From Asterella californica (taxonomy: Eukaryota; Streptophyta; Marchantiopsida; Marchantiales; Aytoniaceae), in the NCBI GenBank assembly GCA_036924285.1, contig JAYKYS010000008.1:20507001-20571000 (forward strand): DNA of 64,000 nt, given 5' to 3'. Below the pieces are notes generated by a model, which was given only the letters and a program-made list of their open reading frames with translations, was not told where the DNA came from and made no database searches. This document shows, piece after piece, positions 23,380-35,697 of the stretch; position 1 is the stretch's first letter, and each line of letters opens with the position of its first letter. The translations under genes and the position numbers were made by a program.

Positions 23380-23880
23380 GGTACGATGGAGAGGAAGAGA
23401 TGATGGATAACACGGATAACGTGGATGTAGAGTTCTATACTATTGCATATACAAGGAGGGTGAACAAATTTTTTATCCAAAGTTTATATGAAAGAAGTTT
23501 GCTAGATATTGAGAGATATCTCAGTATTCTAACCAAACAAGCTGGTTGGAGTGATGAGCAATTCAAAAGGTTCGTAGGAAGGCCTGAGGGTTTTCATTAC
23601 AAGATGAGTTTTTTTAGAAACAACCAAAGCAGAAGAGTGGATTATCGTTGCGAATAAAGAGGTTCAACAAAAATTGCTTAACGAGTTTCATGAGAGTTTG
23701 TGAATAGGACTTAGAGCGATTTGGAGCACCTTTACCAAACTGAAGGAGCAATACTGGTGGAAAAATATGTGTAAAGATGTGATATCTTTCGTGGAGAGAT
23801 GCGTAACATGTTAGATGTACTCAAACATTCGACATCGAGATGGGTTACATCTTATATATCTGTTGACGTTTCTTAAACGA
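23380..23880 (+). pseudogene. Gypsy pol fragment with integrase zinc-binding domain
   Basis: The end of an RNase H/connection region is followed by a degraded H2C2 integrase zinc finger: LLNEFHESL, then YWWKNM, then VERCVTC at about 23800. Stop codons interrupt it, and no catalytic core follows, since Copia sequence begins near 24040. It is a short relic. Confidence 0.6.
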
Positions 23881-24039
23881 GTTGAGACTTGGTGATCATG
23901 TCAGTGGGTTGTGGCAAATGAGATATCTGATTGTCATCGATTAGTCTAATTTTCTTGAACATGATAACTTACCTTGAGATTTACTATCAGTGTCTTTAGA
24001 AGAGTATCACGTTCAAATAAGACACAACAAACTACACAA

Positions 24040-26960
24040 ATGTGCACAAACGTATTTATACACGTCGTTTATATACTAAATGTTTACGCACAAGACAACA
24101 TGGTCTGTACAAGATGAACAACCAGTCTCCTTCTCTTTTGACAGCTGAAGTCAACTCGATGGAGGATAACGGTCAAGCTATTTTGTGGCACAAGTGTTTG
24201 AGTCACTTAAATTTCCACAGCCTAAATTTCCTCTCTACCACAAATTTTAGCTACTGGTATCTCTTCAGTACTCTTCATAACCACTGTCTGTACATAATGT
24301 CTTGTAGGCAAACATCACAGAGAATGTTTTCCTTGAGATAGTCTAAGTCATGCAGATGACATTCTCCAGCTACTTCATCCAGACTTGTGCGGACCAATGA
24401 AAACAACCTCAGGGTCAAGTTCTAGATACATCATGACTATGACTGATGATTTCGATAGAAAGACATGATCTTTTTTCTCAAACAAAAGGATGAAGCTTTT
24501 GAGAAGTTTCGAGTATTTCAGATCGTGATAGAAAAGGAAACTGGCAAGAAATCAAACGATTAAGGTCAGACCGTGGTGGAGAATTTCTTTCAGCTCCGTT
24601 CTCTAAGTATCTTCAGTTACTGGGGATCCAATGACAGCTTACTCAAGCAGGGACTCCATAACAAAACGGTGTCATAGAGCAGAAATAACGTTCTCTGTTG
24701 GAATGCGCAATGAGCATGCTCCTTGAAGCACAACTTTACCAAAGTTTTTGTTGACCAAAGCAGTTAACACAACTGCTTTCCTCTTAAACCGATGCACTAC
24801 ACGAGCCAACTCAGGTGTTACACCAGAAGAAAAGTTCACTGGTAAGAAACCCAACCTCAGTTTGCTACGTATCTTCGGCTGTACCTATCGGTCATATTCT
24901 CAAAGAGTCTCGTAGTAAATTTGATTCTAAGTCCATACTTTGTTACCTAGTCGGTTATGATTCCCAGTCAAAAGTCTATCGACTTTATAATCTCGAGATG
25001 CGAAAAATTTGAATCTCTCGAGATGTAACATTTGACGAGAGTTCTTTCCTTCCAATCTCTTCTTTTACTTCATCACCCGTAGATCTTGACCTTTTCAAAA
25101 AAAATCATTCCAAGAAAAGATTCTTCTTTGATATTCTCATCTGTTAGTCACAGTACTCTATCTCCATCTCTCTCCATGTGGCACCCTTACAAGAAATCAC
25201 ACCCCTTGCATCACCTCTTTCTAACTCTCTTCCTCTAAATACTTTGTCTAGTCCATCCCTTCGTCTTCATTTTGACGAGGATTTTGCTTTTGGAGACTCA
25301 CTCCTTACAAATGGTTCTACTCCGTCAATGGTACAAATCACTGTTACTCCATCTCCAGCTGGTCTCAGAAGATCTGTCCATTTTAATTTTGGAGTCCCAT
25401 CCAAATCATACGAAGATTTTATTGACCTTCTAGAATCAGTGACAGAGCCTCCAAATTTCCACACAGCAAGTCAGGCTCTTGACTGGTGTGAAGCTATAGA
25501 TGTAGAAATGTGATCTATTGTGACCAATAAAACTAATGTCACATGGAAATTAGTTCTCTTACCACGGTAACTAGATGATTACTGCAAAATGGATCTACAA
25601 AGTGAAGAGAGTTGTGTGCACGAGGCTTTGAGCAAACAGAAGGTCTAGATTTTGAAGAAACATTTACCCTAGTGGTCAAATGGCTTACTGTACGATCAAT
25701 TGTAGCATACGCAACACTACATGGATGGAAGATCTTACATCTAGACGTTACGACAACATTTCTTAACAATAAACTCGATGAAGAAGTGTTTATGAGTCAA
25801 CCGGAGGGTTACATCCAGAAATGTCAAGAAGAGAAAGTATGCTTACTCTTGAAAGCACTGTACGGACTCAAGCAAGCCCATCGTGCATGGTACAAACGAA
25901 TCGACCTACCTACAAAATCAAGGATTTCATCGGGGTGATGTTGACTACTAATTGGACGAGAATCAGCTATTGGTAATCTTGATCATCTATGTCGATGATT
26001 TACTACCAGCAAGTGATCACACTGTCAAGATTAAAGAGATCATACAACAGCTGAAAAAAGAATTTGACATGACCTATCTCGGTGTTGTAAATCATTATCT
26101 TGACGTAGAGTTCTTTCACCTTCATTGCAGCATCTTCATGTGTCAGAAAGGCTATCTCCTTCAAATGTTGAAAAAGTTCAACATCTTGGATCGGAATGTC
26201 CTATTGTTCCGAAGATATCAAAATGTATAAACATAGATGCGGAGGTGGATACTCATCTATATAGGAGTATGGTAGGAAAATTAATTTTTCTCACCAACAC
26301 ACGTCCAAACATATGCAGATTTGGACATTAAATCTGCTCCAATCTAATGAGCATATTTATGTCCAAACCACAAGTATCGCATCTTCAGGCTCTGGAGCAA
26401 ATTTTGATTATTTGTTAGGCACGGCTGATTATGCAGTCTTCTATCGACTTTCTCTTGACTCCAAAATCCATGATTTTTCAGACTCGAATTGCGTTGGAGA
26501 TCTCGATGATCATCGTTTTACGTCAAGATTTATTTTCCTACTCAGATCCAGCGCAATCACTTGATGTAGCAAAAAGCAGGTAACGGTGGTTCTCTCCTCT
26601 GTTGAAGAGGAATACATTGACCGATAGTGCAAAAAAAACTGTCTGGTTATGCCAGGTTGCGGTAGCAAGCTTTGAAGCTTGCTACGTGAATTTATTTCAA
26701 CAATGAAAGTTGTGACAAGATTGTCATGAATCTAGTCTATTATGTAGGCACCAAACACATCGAAGTCAAGCATCATTAGTTAGAGACAAAATTCAAATTG
26801 GTGAAATTGAACTTTACAAAATTCAGACCCATGAAAATACTGTGGATATTTTCACCAGACCTATAAAGAATATACTCTTCAAAATCCATAGAAATAATCT
26901 GAGTAATATGAGCTTGGATGAAACAAAACATACATCCAGTTTAATTCACTCTTTCCTAGA
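24040..26960 (+). pseudogene. Copia retrotransposon pol relic
   Basis: In order, with many stops and frameshifts, the sequence shows: a GAG-pre-integrase piece (ILWHKCLSHLNFHSL, about 24180); integrase traces (RSDRGGEFL-like near 24570); reverse transcriptase (GLDFEETFTLVVKW near 25640, LYGLKQAHRAWYK near 25860, YVDDLLPASD near 25990); and RNase H pieces to about 26900. No LTR pair, gag or primer site could be found. It is a dead copy, clearly older than the Copia at 45720. Confidence 0.75.
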
Positions 26961-27139
26961 TAAAGATCCGAAAGAAATCTTAATTGTGTCCGGTATGTGA
27001 TTGTGTCTTTTCCCCTCTATTCTCTAAAGCCCATGGTACATTCCCGGCTCTTTTGTCCTCATCACTAGCCTTGTGCTCGTCTTCCCTCTTATTAAGTCTT
27101 GGTTTATAGGTGAACAATGTACCGAGTGATAATCCGCTA

Positions 27140-28283
27140 GAGCTATTCGAGTCGTCGTCGTCACACATCGTCACCGAACGATCTTTTCCGCCGCAAGATT
27201 CTCTGCTCAGCTCTGCTAGTAACTTGATGCTGCTATCAAGTCATCCTCGCCACACAAAACTGCGAATCGACATAATTCATAGCGTAATTGGCAGCAAGGT
27301 TAAGTTGACACACAACTTCAGGGTCGTCTGATATGCCCTTATGCCAAATGTCCACAGCCCACTCCAAAATTTCTGCGAAGTTGTGACTCGGCAGCTCCCA
27401 CGCCGAGTGAAGATTGCAAGCATTGATCCAGTTATGACTGGTGGAAATGGTGTCCTCAACATTTGTTACCTGGTGAAACCACCCATTGGGAACAAAGAGA
27501 ATCTCACCAGCTGCTTGATTGCATTCCATCTAGCGAGTTTGACTGAACCCTGGAAACTCCTCTCCTGACCTGTGAGTATAGGTCGTAAACCGTATCTCTC
27601 TCGAATGTGTCATCAATAAGATGCACCTGGTCAGGGGGAAGTAAGAGCCACCGCTTCAGCCCACAAACAGTGGCTGACCAGCTGTATGACCTAAAGCATC
27701 TGCCTGTAGAGGTCTCCATGTCCCCTTAGGCCGCATGCAAACGAGTCGATAGTCTGAGCATTCGTTGGCCTGTGATCTTTTTGGAGTCGTTTCAGCATTC
27801 ACTGGGTGCATCGGGAATGCATCCAGGTAACTGTTGAGCCAGTCATCTGTGAACGCTTCGGGTGTCTTGTAAGCACAGTAGGAAAATCCTTGACAAAATG
27901 CCAGTTTTTTGAGATAGAGCAGTGGATCAGATCGCGGACTGGCTTTGATTGTATTACCCTGTCTGAGCTCCTGCCAGTATTTTGACAACTCAAGGACTGT
28001 CATTTCCTGTGTCTTCTGGTCCGCAAACTTCGTCTTTCTACAATCTTCGACCGGAATCTGGGATCCTCCGAAGTTCTCCGCGATGAAAATAAGGTTGGAG
28101 CTCCGAATTCGTCTAGCACCCAATCTTTGCACGCTCGCCAAGAGTCCATAAGTCCCGTCAGCAGTACTGGCTTGTTTGCTCGCATATACTGCTTCCAGAA
28201 CAACCCATAGTAATCGCTTGCGTTCAAGCGGGGCACTTCCCACATGACTTCGAACTCCGATCCTCTCCACAACTTGAATCCAT
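27140..28283 (-). pseudogene. JMJD4-like JmjC dioxygenase, dead duplicate
   Basis: It aligns along its length with the intact gene at 29362-31059: the start context, VPRLNASDY, MRANKPVLLTGLM, the TYLDAF-equivalent region, LLLPPDQVHLI and WFHQVTNVEDTIS. It has several frameshifts (for example near 28100 and 27520). The metal-binding His of the HxD motif is Gln here (LQADAL instead of LHADVL, about 27695). Homology stops near 27140, after the equivalent of the IDDDN segment, so the last third is missing and replaced by unrelated sequence. It cannot encode an active enzyme. Confidence 0.85.
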
Positions 28284-28660
28284 CTCTCTTGATCGCTCGC
28301 TAGCTCGCTCTCTGGATAATCTCCAGTTTTGCGGTTCAAGCTCAAGCGGGGTCAGCCTCCACAAGATCTCCTGAATTCGGAACATTCAAAGATCTCAAGC
28401 TCCATAATAACAGTTCCACTGCCCTGCTGCCTGTGCATCTACAGCAAACAAGATTCCAATTAACCGTCCTGAGTAGATCGCAGGACATTCAGTGAGATCT
28501 GGAGTCCGACTGGTTGCAGAAAGTCATTCGTACAGATCCGACCTTCACCCAACCTCACACGAGAGATGGATCTCCTCTATTGGAGTGCATAAAGTGCAAT
28601 TTCCATGGAGATCCAGGCTTTTGCTGGAGCCTTAGGACGTCGAAGTTCCCTAATCACGCA
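28284..28660 (-). repeat. Duplicated 5' flank of the JmjC pseudogene
   Basis: The sequence upstream of the dead copy matches that upstream of the intact gene (31060-31580). Shared words include ACACTGCCCTG/CCACTGCCCTG, GAAAGTCATTCG and GATCCGACCTTCAC. The duplication therefore carried the promoter region and was made at DNA level. Confidence 0.7.
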
Positions 28661-29361
28661 TCAGATAGTCGCTAAAATGGAAGCCATTTAACTGGACCTT
28701 ACTGCAGCGCCTCTGTTCTACAGGACTCGCATTTTTCTCATACATTTAGTGATTAAAAAGTTACTGGGTAAGTGTCAATATTCATTTCTATGCTGGTTTT
28801 GCTCACGAAGGCGCTGAACGCATGTTATCGAGACTGTTCGAGGTTCGTGGTTGCAAGAGTTAACGGAATCAAAGCTTTCCTGTCAGCTGGAAGTTAAGGG
28901 AAGTTACTTTATCATCTGTGCCGCTTCCCCTAATCCTCACAAAATGGCAACTCGAAGTGTGCACAAAATCTGCTTATCTCTCACTCGGTTCACACTATCC
29001 AGAAGAATCAAAGTCCATGATCATGCCCTTGAGTATAGAGATTCATCACATCAAATACAGCAGTCGGTTTCTTGTATCCTGCGTCAGCGTGTTTGAAGAC
29101 ATTCTAGGTCCGATGATTTCCAGAAATGAGACCAAGCATACCTGAACACTTTCTGCTTTGGACCCCTCCTGGAAGCTACTGTACAGTCTGTAAATTTCCT
29201 AGGCATAAAAGGTCCCCAATCGTATTCCAAACTTCGTCCACACTTTGTGTGATCTCCTTCTGTGCTCGTCTGAAGCTTTGTATGAAGTATAACTTGATCT
29301 TCGCCAAAATATTCTAAACAGATTGTCGCAGATGACCCTTCTTCTCATCCCTCGTTACACT
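28661..29361. other. Spacer between the two JmjC copies
   Basis: This is the 3' flank of the intact gene. No further gene is seen; short open frames here have no family motif. Confidence 0.5.
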
Positions 29362-31059
29362 TTAGGACGGATCCATCATCAAGGTCACTGGTAATGTGAT
29401 CGGATAATCTTCTAAATCAGGGATAGCGACTCCTGCTATAGCTGCTATGTCTAGAACATATTTGATAGATCTCAGAAGCGATGAAGGACCAGCCGTGGTT
29501 CCTGTAACAGGTGCTTGCTTTCTAATGCTCTCGTCTGTTTCAGCATCAAGATTGTGTAACAGCTCTCTGTGACCTTCCTCTGTGCTTGTTGGAGGTTGAG
29601 CAGACACAGTTCTCTTGGACAAAGAAAGTTTAGACAAAAAGTCAGAGATGAATCGGATAAGAGGACTCCTCTCATGCCCTGATGTACACCTACCAGGAAA
29701 TTCAGTGACTTTGTTGTCGAATTCAACCCTAAGTTGGTCGACCACATCCAAGTGCTTGCAGTTGACGCCGCCAGGGAAACAGTCTCCCAAGTGCTCAAAC
29801 ACATCCTCGTGAATCATTTCTTCGAGAATTTGCTTGATTTGGAGTAAGTTGAAAAGGCACTGACGAGCTGTATCTTTCCAAAGGCACCCTTCCCACTCAC
29901 GACGTGACTTATGCAAGTTGTCGTCGTCAATCATCATCGAACTATGCTTTTCGCCGCGAGGTTCTGTGCTCAGGTCTGCTAGTAACTTGATGCTGCCATC
30001 AGTCACCTTCGCCACAAAAACTGCGAAATCGAGAAAGTTCATCCCGGAATTGGCAGCAAGGTTACGCTGACACAAGAGTTCGAAGTCGTCTGATATGCTG
30101 CGAATGTCCTCGATTGACTCCACAGTTCCCCGGTAGTCGTTTTTCAGCAGCTTCCATGCCCAGTGAAGATTGCAAGCATTAATCCAGTTATGATTGATGG
30201 AAATGGTGTCCTCAACGTTTGTTACCTGGTGCAACCATCCGCTAGGAACAAAGAGAATCTCACCAGCTGCTTGATTGCATTCCATCCAGCGAGTTTGACT
30301 AAACCCTGGAAACTCCTGCTGTGACACATGCGAGTAGATGTCATAAACTGCATCTCTTTGGAATCTGTCATAGACAAGATGCACCTGCTCAGGGGGAAGT
30401 AAGAGCCACCGCTTCCGCCCACAAACATTGGCTGACCAGCTGTATGACCTAAGAACATCTGCGTGTAGAGGTGTCCATGTCCCCTTAGGCCCCATGTAAA
30501 CGAATCGATAGTCTGAGCATTGGTTGTCATCATGTGATTTTTTGCGTGTGAGTTCAGCTTTCACTGAGTGCATCTGGAATGCATCCAGGTATGTGTTGAG
30601 CCAGTCATCTGTGAAAGCTTCGGGGGTCTTGTAAGCACAGTAAGTAGGAAAATCCTTGACAAAATGCCAGTCCTTGAGGTAGAGCAGTGGATATGATTGC
30701 GAACTGGCTTTGGTTCTGCTACCCTGTCTCAGCTCCTGCCAGTACTTGACAAACTCAAGGACTGTCATTTCCTGTCTCTCCTGGTCCGTGAACTCCTTTC
30801 TTCCACAATCTGCGACCAGAACCCGTGATCTGCCGAAGTTCTCGCTGATGAAAGTTAGATTTGGAGCTCCGGATTCTTCTAACACCCAATCTTTGCACGC
30901 TGGCCAAGAGCCCATAAGTCCCGTCAGCAGTACTGGCTTGTTTGCTCGCATATATTCCTTCCAATACAGCCCATAGTTGTAATCGCTTGCGTTCAAGCGG
31001 GGCACTTCCCACACGACTTTCAACTCCGATACCCTCGGACTTACACCACCTGTATCCAT
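29362..31059 (-). CDS. JmjC-domain Fe(II)/2-oxoglutarate dioxygenase, JMJD4/JMJ20-like
   Basis: This is a 565-codon single-exon gene. The JmjC/cupin-8 domain fills residues about 15-320. Metal ligands are visible: His199-x-Asp201 (WTPLHADVL) and distal His277 (FVPSGWLHQVTN). Lys216 in CGRKRWLLLPP fits the 2-oxoglutarate site. The N-terminal VPRLNASDY and KPVLLTGLM segments are typical of JMJD4. Human JMJD4 hydroxylates translation release factor eRF1; the Arabidopsis relative JMJ20 has been reported as a histone arginine demethylase, so the substrate here is open. The C-terminal 240 residues are variable, and the length is greater than I recall for plant relatives. The start is supported by the same context in the dead copy. 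No TE lies inside. Confidence 0.88.
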   Translation of the reverse strand: MDTGGVSPRVSELKVVWEVPRLNASDYNYGLYWKEYMRANKPVLLTGLMGSWPACKDWVLEESGAPNLTFISENFGRSRVLVADCGRKEFTDQERQEMTVLEFVKYWQELRQGSRTKASSQSYPLLYLKDWHFVKDFPTYCAYKTPEAFTDDWLNTYLDAFQMHSVKAELTRKKSHDDNQCSDYRFVYMGPKGTWTPLHADVLRSYSWSANVCGRKRWLLLPPEQVHLVYDRFQRDAVYDIYSHVSQQEFPGFSQTRWMECNQAAGEILFVPSGWLHQVTNVEDTISINHNWINACNLHWAWKLLKNDYRGTVESIEDIRSISDDFELLCQRNLAANSGMNFLDFAVFVAKVTDGSIKLLADLSTEPRGEKHSSMMIDDDNLHKSRREWEGCLWKDTARQCLFNLLQIKQILEEMIHEDVFEHLGDCFPGGVNCKHLDVVDQLRVEFDNKVTEFPGRCTSGHERSPLIRFISDFLSKLSLSKRTVSAQPPTSTEEGHRELLHNLDAETDESIRKQAPVTGTTAGPSSLLRSIKYVLDIAAIAGVAIPDLEDYPITLPVTLMMDPS

Positions 31060-31580
31060 CTCTGTGGAGATCGCTCGCTATCGACAGCCGTAGCTTATCT
31101 TTCGTTTGCATTATGCAGCAAAGTCACCCAATGCAGCAAAGTCATCGTAAGCCTTGCGCCAGTGGAAGCTTGCCTTTGCTCCTACTTCCATATTCTTTGT
31201 CGATAATGATTTTGCTTTTGGAATGGCTACTACCCCTAATTTTCACTTTCACGGTTAACGCTCAATCAGCGTCAACCTCCACAACATATCCTGCATCCGG
31301 TACTGCCAAAGATCTTAAAGCTCCATAATTAGCGTAACACTGCCCTGTCGCGTGCGCATATCTAGCAGCAAAGGAGATCAAAGACTCTTCCAGGGTAAAT
31401 CTCCTGACATTCACTGCAGTTCGACGGGTTGAAGAAAGTCATTCGAAGAGATCCGACCTTCACGTGGGGTCGGACTCTTCAGTGGGGCGGATCACGACAA
31501 TTTCGATGTAGACCCTGGCTTTTGCTGGAGCTTTCGGACGTCCAATTTCTCTAATCACGCATCAGACCTAGTACCTGACC
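31060..31580 (-). promoter_or_regulatory. Upstream region of the JmjC gene (duplicated)
   Basis: This is the 5' flank of the intact gene, paralogous to 28284-28660. No definite TATA box or start site could be assigned. Confidence 0.4.
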
Positions 31581-32759
31581 TCACTGCAGTGACCGAGATC
31601 CTGAGTGCACCCGCAAATCTCAAGTACGTTTTGGTTGTTGAACTTTCCTGAACTGAACTTGAGTCGAGCGCTTCTTCTTCTTTAAATCACAGTGAACGCT
31701 TTCACGAGTGCTTCATCCGAAATTAGAATCCAGCAACTGCTTGGTACTTCAGCATCCAGAGGACCCAAGATGCAATTTGAATGAAGAACTTAATGAAAGA
31801 GACGCTGACTACACTCTTTGCAGAGGCCTACATTGAAACCACGTATTGCATTACAAGTGCACATGAATTCATGGTTGAGAGTATTGATGGTTTAGTAATT
31901 TTGTGCCCCCCAGTTTTTTACTGCTAACGTTCTGTCGCAGCACTTCAAGAATTATAAACCACTTGCTTTTCTCCGTATGTAATGGGATCCCAAATTAAAC
32001 TATTCACATCTTGACGAAATCAGTATCGATAGAGTTATAGAAGAGATCAGTGGGAACTTGCTGCAAGAATCAGTCAGTTTCGGTATTCCTTTGGTTCCAC
32101 AGCTTGAAGCAAAACTTAGGGTTGGGCACGGTTTCTCTGGATATATGAATCATATGAGGAGCACCAAGCCAAAAATGTTTCGCTGCAGGATGAGTCCTCA
32201 GCGTTGCATATCATGAACATTTAAAAGAACGAGTCAAACAAGCTACAACTTTTTACAACTACAGCATTTGCTTGTTTCTGGATTTCCCTTGTTATACTCA
32301 TCGTACAAAGGAGAACAACGATAGAAGGAAAGATGCACGCCGCTCGAGACTCTTGATATTATGACGGTGATCAGTTTGAAGCTGTAGTAAGCCACTTCGC
32401 GCTTCCCAACTCTTCCTCAGCAAATCACTCCCTAACCATATCGTTCAACTTTAACCCAAGCTCGTATCTGAAGACTCATTTATGTAGCAACGGATCCCCG
32501 CGCAGCGTTTGACTTCCTTCTTCTGTTCTTTAGGCACTGCATTAATTCGATTCAATCCTTGGAGTTTCTCTCTTTTCGTCGTGTTCTCTATACTTGAAGT
32601 TCCATCGGCGTAAGTAGAGTAGGTAGGAGGCGTGAAATTTATGGTTAGGTTACAGACTGTATGTTCGTTCAACGATACTTTGGAGCTCCTGAAAATTCTA
32701 CCTGCCAGAAACCTAAAGGAACTTCGTTGCCACACTATGGGATATGAGTTCGAACTGAG

Positions 32760-32790
<31 letters not shown>

Positions 32791-34469
32791 TGTGCAGATT
32801 AGCTGCAACAGGAAGTGTCGAAAGATATCCACAAGGTTGCAGAAAGGGTTGGTTTTGAGTAGAATCGATAGAAGCTATAGTACATTCAATCGTCATACGA
32901 ACTTGCAGGTGCTTCGTCACATGAACGATATCACTCTTTTCCTCCCAACGAGGAGGCACTTATCTTCGTCGTCACGTGGTCGTTGGCAGCCTACTTTGCC
33001 TCGGGGTCCTCTTCAACCCACACCCCCACCCACAATGTGTTTCTCGTGATAAATACTGGACGGTGAGAAAGGGAGAACTTGCATATTCCTCATCAAAAGG
33101 CTGGATGATTTGACCGGTTTATTCGATTTGTAGACAAGCACATTGTCAGTCAACAACGAAGAGCCGAAGTCAAAACGAAACAACGACCGAGTATGACTCA
33201 AGACCAGGCCAGTTGATGCTTGTCTCACTCATTCTGCAACACGTGGGGAATAGAGAGCTGTCTCTTTCTTTCCTTTTCTTTTCCTGGATAAAGAGCTGTT
33301 GATTCAGCCTTGAAAATTGAGTCGACTTAGACCACTTGGGATTTCCTAGTTCTACAGGTTATTAGCGAGTGACGTTAGACACCATCCAAAGCAGGTTCGG
33401 ACTCCGGTACCCTTCGGATTAGACCAATTGAGGATTCCTTTTCGTCCTTGTACTCCTCATGTAAAGATCGACATGCCAGCAGGAATTAAGCCAGCAAAAC
33501 TGAGGCTGTGTTCTGTGACTCGTGCCCTTGATCTCAGCTTCTGCTTAGCTTCATCTTATCTACATTACAAGTCACTTATGAACGAACCTGAATCAGGTTC
33601 CATGTTTCTCGCTGTTAGAGGGACCGTCGGTAGTTAGCCACAACTGTCGAGACACCTGGACGCTTATTACCCAGGTCAACGATATGACGTTTCACTCATT
33701 CCCCACCAGATTCGTGCAAGCAGTCGACTGGACGTAATCTCAACTCAGTGTCATTTCTTTTGTATGTGCGTTGTTGGAGCAAAGAGTAGTTAGTGGTTGG
33801 CTGGCTACTCTTGGAGAGGGCGAAGAGTGTACTCTATCTCATGCAAAGTCTTGTTTGTGTATGGGCTGCCTGCGAGGAAAGGGCAGATAGTTTACCACAC
33901 TTGTTGAAGGTCCCGATTTTCCCCAACATGAGGTGCCTAGGGCTTGCTGAAAGTAAGCTCAGGTTAGGTTCATGGATCATCGATCTTTCATGCTCACACG
34001 CCATCCCAGGTGCCTATCAAGCAACCCGTCTCAGCATCGATAGTGCTGATATAGCTACGTGCTCTATTCGTGCTGAGTCATGGTGGCAACCGCTTTTTCA
34101 GTCCCCGCCGCTAGTTTTAATACTGCTTTGCCGCATCCACATAACTATATAGGAACCTGCGAGAGAAAATTGAGTTCCAACTAAGAAGAGGATTGTCCTT
34201 GTCCAGTGATCAACCATCGTAGTACAGTGTACAACTCTAGACAGTATACTACGCTGGAATACACTGAAAATTTGCTTGATGGTGACGGACATTCTCGTGC
34301 TTCAGTGGGCGTTCTACCCTTGAACTCAATGAATATGTGTATTTTACTACAGCAAGAAAAGTAGACGTGATACCCTCGTTCTACGCCATCGAAGTGGAGT
34401 GTTGATACCCGATCAACTTCTCATTGCTGTGCAAAAACTTATTGACCGCAACCATAACATATTTTTCAG
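31581..34469. other. Non-coding stretch
   Basis: No supported gene. It holds a (GA)n microsatellite at 32763-32790. Open frames at 32451-33228 and 33793-34152 lack recognisable motifs. Confidence 0.5.
32763..32790. repeat. (GA)14 microsatellite
   Basis: An uninterrupted run of GA dinucleotides. Confidence 0.95.
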
Positions 34470-34655
34470 ATTTGGCCCATCTTTCTTAAGATTGCTTTAC
34501 TTGACCACACCATTCTCGTTTTCTTGATGTATTTGCAGGGCTTGATCCATACCTCTTCTGATTGTATTACTTGACCATACCCTTCCGCAACTTTAATTTG
34601 TTTCGCAAACTTGACCCATCTTGCTGAGTTTGCCTTACTTGACCACACCCTGGAA
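34470..34655 (+). repeat. Tandem CTTGACC repeats of MULE-terminus type
   Basis: CTTGAYC-type words start near 34500, 34541, 34570, 34610 and 34638, with a weaker one near 34471. Spacing alternates about 29 and 41 bp, giving a 70-bp superperiod. The words (CTTGACCACACC, CTTGATCCATACCTCT) match the terminal repeats of the MULE complex at 43982 and 59701, which also repeat at 29 bp. It is likely one end of another MULE; no partner end was found. Confidence 0.55.
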
Positions 34656-35384
34656 ATGCCTCTGGTACACATCGAACATGTTAACATCGTACATGTATTT
34701 GCACGATAAGTTCCTTTGACATGTAAAGATAACAGATTATCAGGCCTTACGCATCTTTTATTGTCTGATACATCGAAAAGTTTACATCTTATTTGTCTTG
34801 CGCATTCACTTCACATGGCAATAAACCTGTTGAATATGATATGCATGCTTACTGAGCTCTTGACTAGAGGTTTATATCATGCTCTTGACTATAGGTCTAT
34901 TATGATATGTATGCTTCCTGAGTTCTGGGTAGTAAAGAAGGAAAACAACAAGCATGAAAACAAAAAAGTAAATCACCCTAGAGATTGGAAAGTGAAACGG
35001 AAGGACGATGCAGAGAAAAGATCTGTGACTGAGAATCTGATTAGTGTCTATAATTATCAATAATAAATTTTATAGTTACCAAGACTCCTGTGTAAACAAC
35101 TCCATATTTCTCTTCGCACGGAATCTGTCATTTACATGCAGAAAAGAAATTATATCTATAATTGAATGGCCTACGTAAGAGACTCCACATGTAAGATATG
35201 CCATACGTAAAAGACTCTACAACAGCGACTCCATGCCGAGAGAAAACAGATGAGAACATGTATGATTAATTAACGTTTGTACATGAACCTCTACAATAAA
35301 ACTCTAAATCCCGCTTCTAAACAAAACCCACTAATGATATAAATCTTTCATATAATAAAATAATAAAATTTATATAAAATTTAG

Positions 35385-35434
35385 TTAATTTATGACCTAA
35401 CCCCTCCAAGAGGAAGGGTTAGGTTATAAATTAA
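35385..35434. repeat. 19-bp inverted repeat (hairpin)
   Basis: TTAATTTATGACCTAACCC (35385-35403) pairs with GGGTTAGGTTATAAATTAA (35416-35434) with one mismatch across a 12-base loop. It lies upstream of the HUH Rep region and could mark an end or an origin; that link is inference. Confidence 0.75.
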
Positions 35435-35488
35435 AAGGCTGCATAAAATCTCTTCCATATGAAGATGGAGCAGGTGAATAGGTAACCC

Positions 35489-35507
35489 AAACGGCGGTTG
35501 GCCGTTT
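35489..35507. repeat. 7-bp perfect stem, GGTTG loop
   Basis: AAACGGC and GCCGTTT flank a 5-base loop. Small GC-rich hairpins of this kind are typical nicking-site contexts for HUH enzymes, but nothing else ties this one to the Rep. Confidence 0.4.
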
Positions 35508-35697
35508 CGAAAATATATTCAAAGCGGGGGGAGGGAAACGTAACGTCTATACTGCTAAACGTCTGTGTAGTTAACGTCAAATTTATTTTTTGCCCTCTAT
35601 ATTTGTCAAGCCCCGCTTCCACCGCGCCCTTCTCGAAGCCATTTTTCTCGCCGGCGCCGATGTATTTCTCATTTCTTCTGGAGCGTTTGCTGCTGGG

